Made by a program: the position numbers and the translations under genes
Assembly: GCF_000346465.2 (NCBI RefSeq)
Contig: NC_034013.1
Location: forward strand, 10,048,137-10,112,136
DNA from: Prunus persica
Lineage: Eukaryota; Streptophyta; Magnoliopsida; Rosales; Rosaceae
DNA: 64,000 bases
Direction of reading: 5' to 3'
Notes under the pieces: model-generated
The model's database searches: none
The model's input: the letters and a program-made list of their open reading frames with translations, nothing else
What the model was told of the DNA's origin: nothing
Shown here: one piece after another, positions 63,401 to 64,000 of the stretch
How positions within the stretch are numbered: position 1 is the first letter of the stretch
Layout of the letters: every line of letters starts with the position of its first letter

Positions 63401-64000
63401 TATATATGGTATTTAAGTGAGGTTATATCCCTAATTGTTAGATCAGACTAACCAATTTAATCCTACTACTAATTAATTTGATCCAACGATTAAGAGATAA
63501 GGCCTCACTTAAGGGCGATATATAAGGCCCTCACTATAGAATTGTTGTTCTCTTGCTACTCTTGCATACTTGTATACTACATTTTTTCTCTCTTACTAAA
63601 AAATTGTTAATTATTTTATCAATGCAATGATGTGGCCTAAATTGAGAAAGAAAAATTGGGATGTGAAGCGTATTCCTTTCATAACTCTCAATTCTCAACC
63701 TTATTGACTTACAACCTAGAACCCCAAAACACTCTTACTATAAAATTCCTTATTTGTTTTGTAAGAGGGTTGTAGCTCAAGTGATTAAGAATTACCCATA
63801 CATCCGAGTCAAGGAACGAAATTCTATCCCCCTCTCCAACTCTCTCCTCCTCGCCCGCCCACCGCCTCCTTCCCAATATCACTTGTATTAAATTAAATTT
63901 TTTTTAAAAAAAAAACCCTCATTGTTTTTTGGTTTTATTTTTGGGGTTGAAAAAGAAAGATCAGATACAAGGCTCAAAATAGGCAAGACCCAACAAGGAC
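63401..64000. other. Right end of the window, SINE-like scrap
   Basis: 63765-63835 reads GTTGTAGCTCAAGTGATTAAG, like a SINE A-box, relative of 28130-28212. I see no gene before the window ends. Confidence 0.4.

Noticed and set aside
63765..63835. A tRNA gene
   Set aside because: Only A-box-like text is present; the cloverleaf cannot be formed, so a SINE head is the better reading.

Overview
The window is nuclear DNA of a flowering plant, AT-rich between genes and full of transposon debris. It holds a cluster of intronless AP2/ERF transcription-factor genes, all on the minus strand. Five intact CBF/DREB1 genes carry the [16 protein letters not shown] signature, a DSAWR-type signature and an LWSF tail. 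Four genes encode shorter DREB-type proteins of the ERF025-027-like (A-4) kind. The proteins look most like CBF/DREB1 proteins of Rosaceae, and I infer a Prunus-type genome. The species cannot be settled from the sequence alone.

Layout. From 1 to 12 kb lie four CBF genes in tandem (called CBF-a to CBF-d here), with a ghost of a deleted CBF near 7.1-7.85 kb. From about 11 kb to the right end the DNA is a repeated module, read left to right as CBF, CBF promoter, distal conserved block, ERF 3' flank, ERF gene, ERF upstream flank. Module 1 is CBF-d (11.0-11.7 kb) with ERF-a (17.7-18.2 kb). Module 2 has a deletion-truncated CBF pseudogene (21.5 kb), an old decayed Gypsy element (22.6-27.4 kb), an orphan CBF promoter (27.6 kb) and ERF-b (31.5-32.1 kb). 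Module 3 has CBF-e (35.7-36.4 kb), a young 12.3-kb Gypsy/Tat-like retrotransposon (37.5-49.8 kb) and ERF-c (54.8-55.3 kb), followed by the extra copy ERF-d (57.3-57.9 kb). A broken fourth module survives only as a CBF-promoter scrap (61.8 kb) and a scrap of the distal block (63.2 kb).

The retrotransposon is nearly intact: 657-bp LTRs that differ at three positions, a GTCCT target duplication, gag-protease and pol frames separated by one amber codon in a tobamovirus-like readthrough context, an antisense spliced gene, and a 174-bp tandem array. Its reverse transcriptase has lost a catalytic aspartate. Smaller elements include Mutator-like and hAT-like MITEs, a tandem Helitron pair and tRNA-derived SINEs. 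Two insertions lie in CBF promoters (CBF-c and CBF-e).

Working together: CBF/DREB1 proteins bind CRT/DRE sites and drive the cold-acclimation regulon. The A-4 proteins share the DREB-type AP2 domain and, here, a CBF-like acidic C-terminus, so the cluster is plausibly a duplicating stress-response locus. The main observations are the module repetition, the loss of motifs in the distal block beside the dead CBF copy, and the altered DNA-contact residues in CBF-a.
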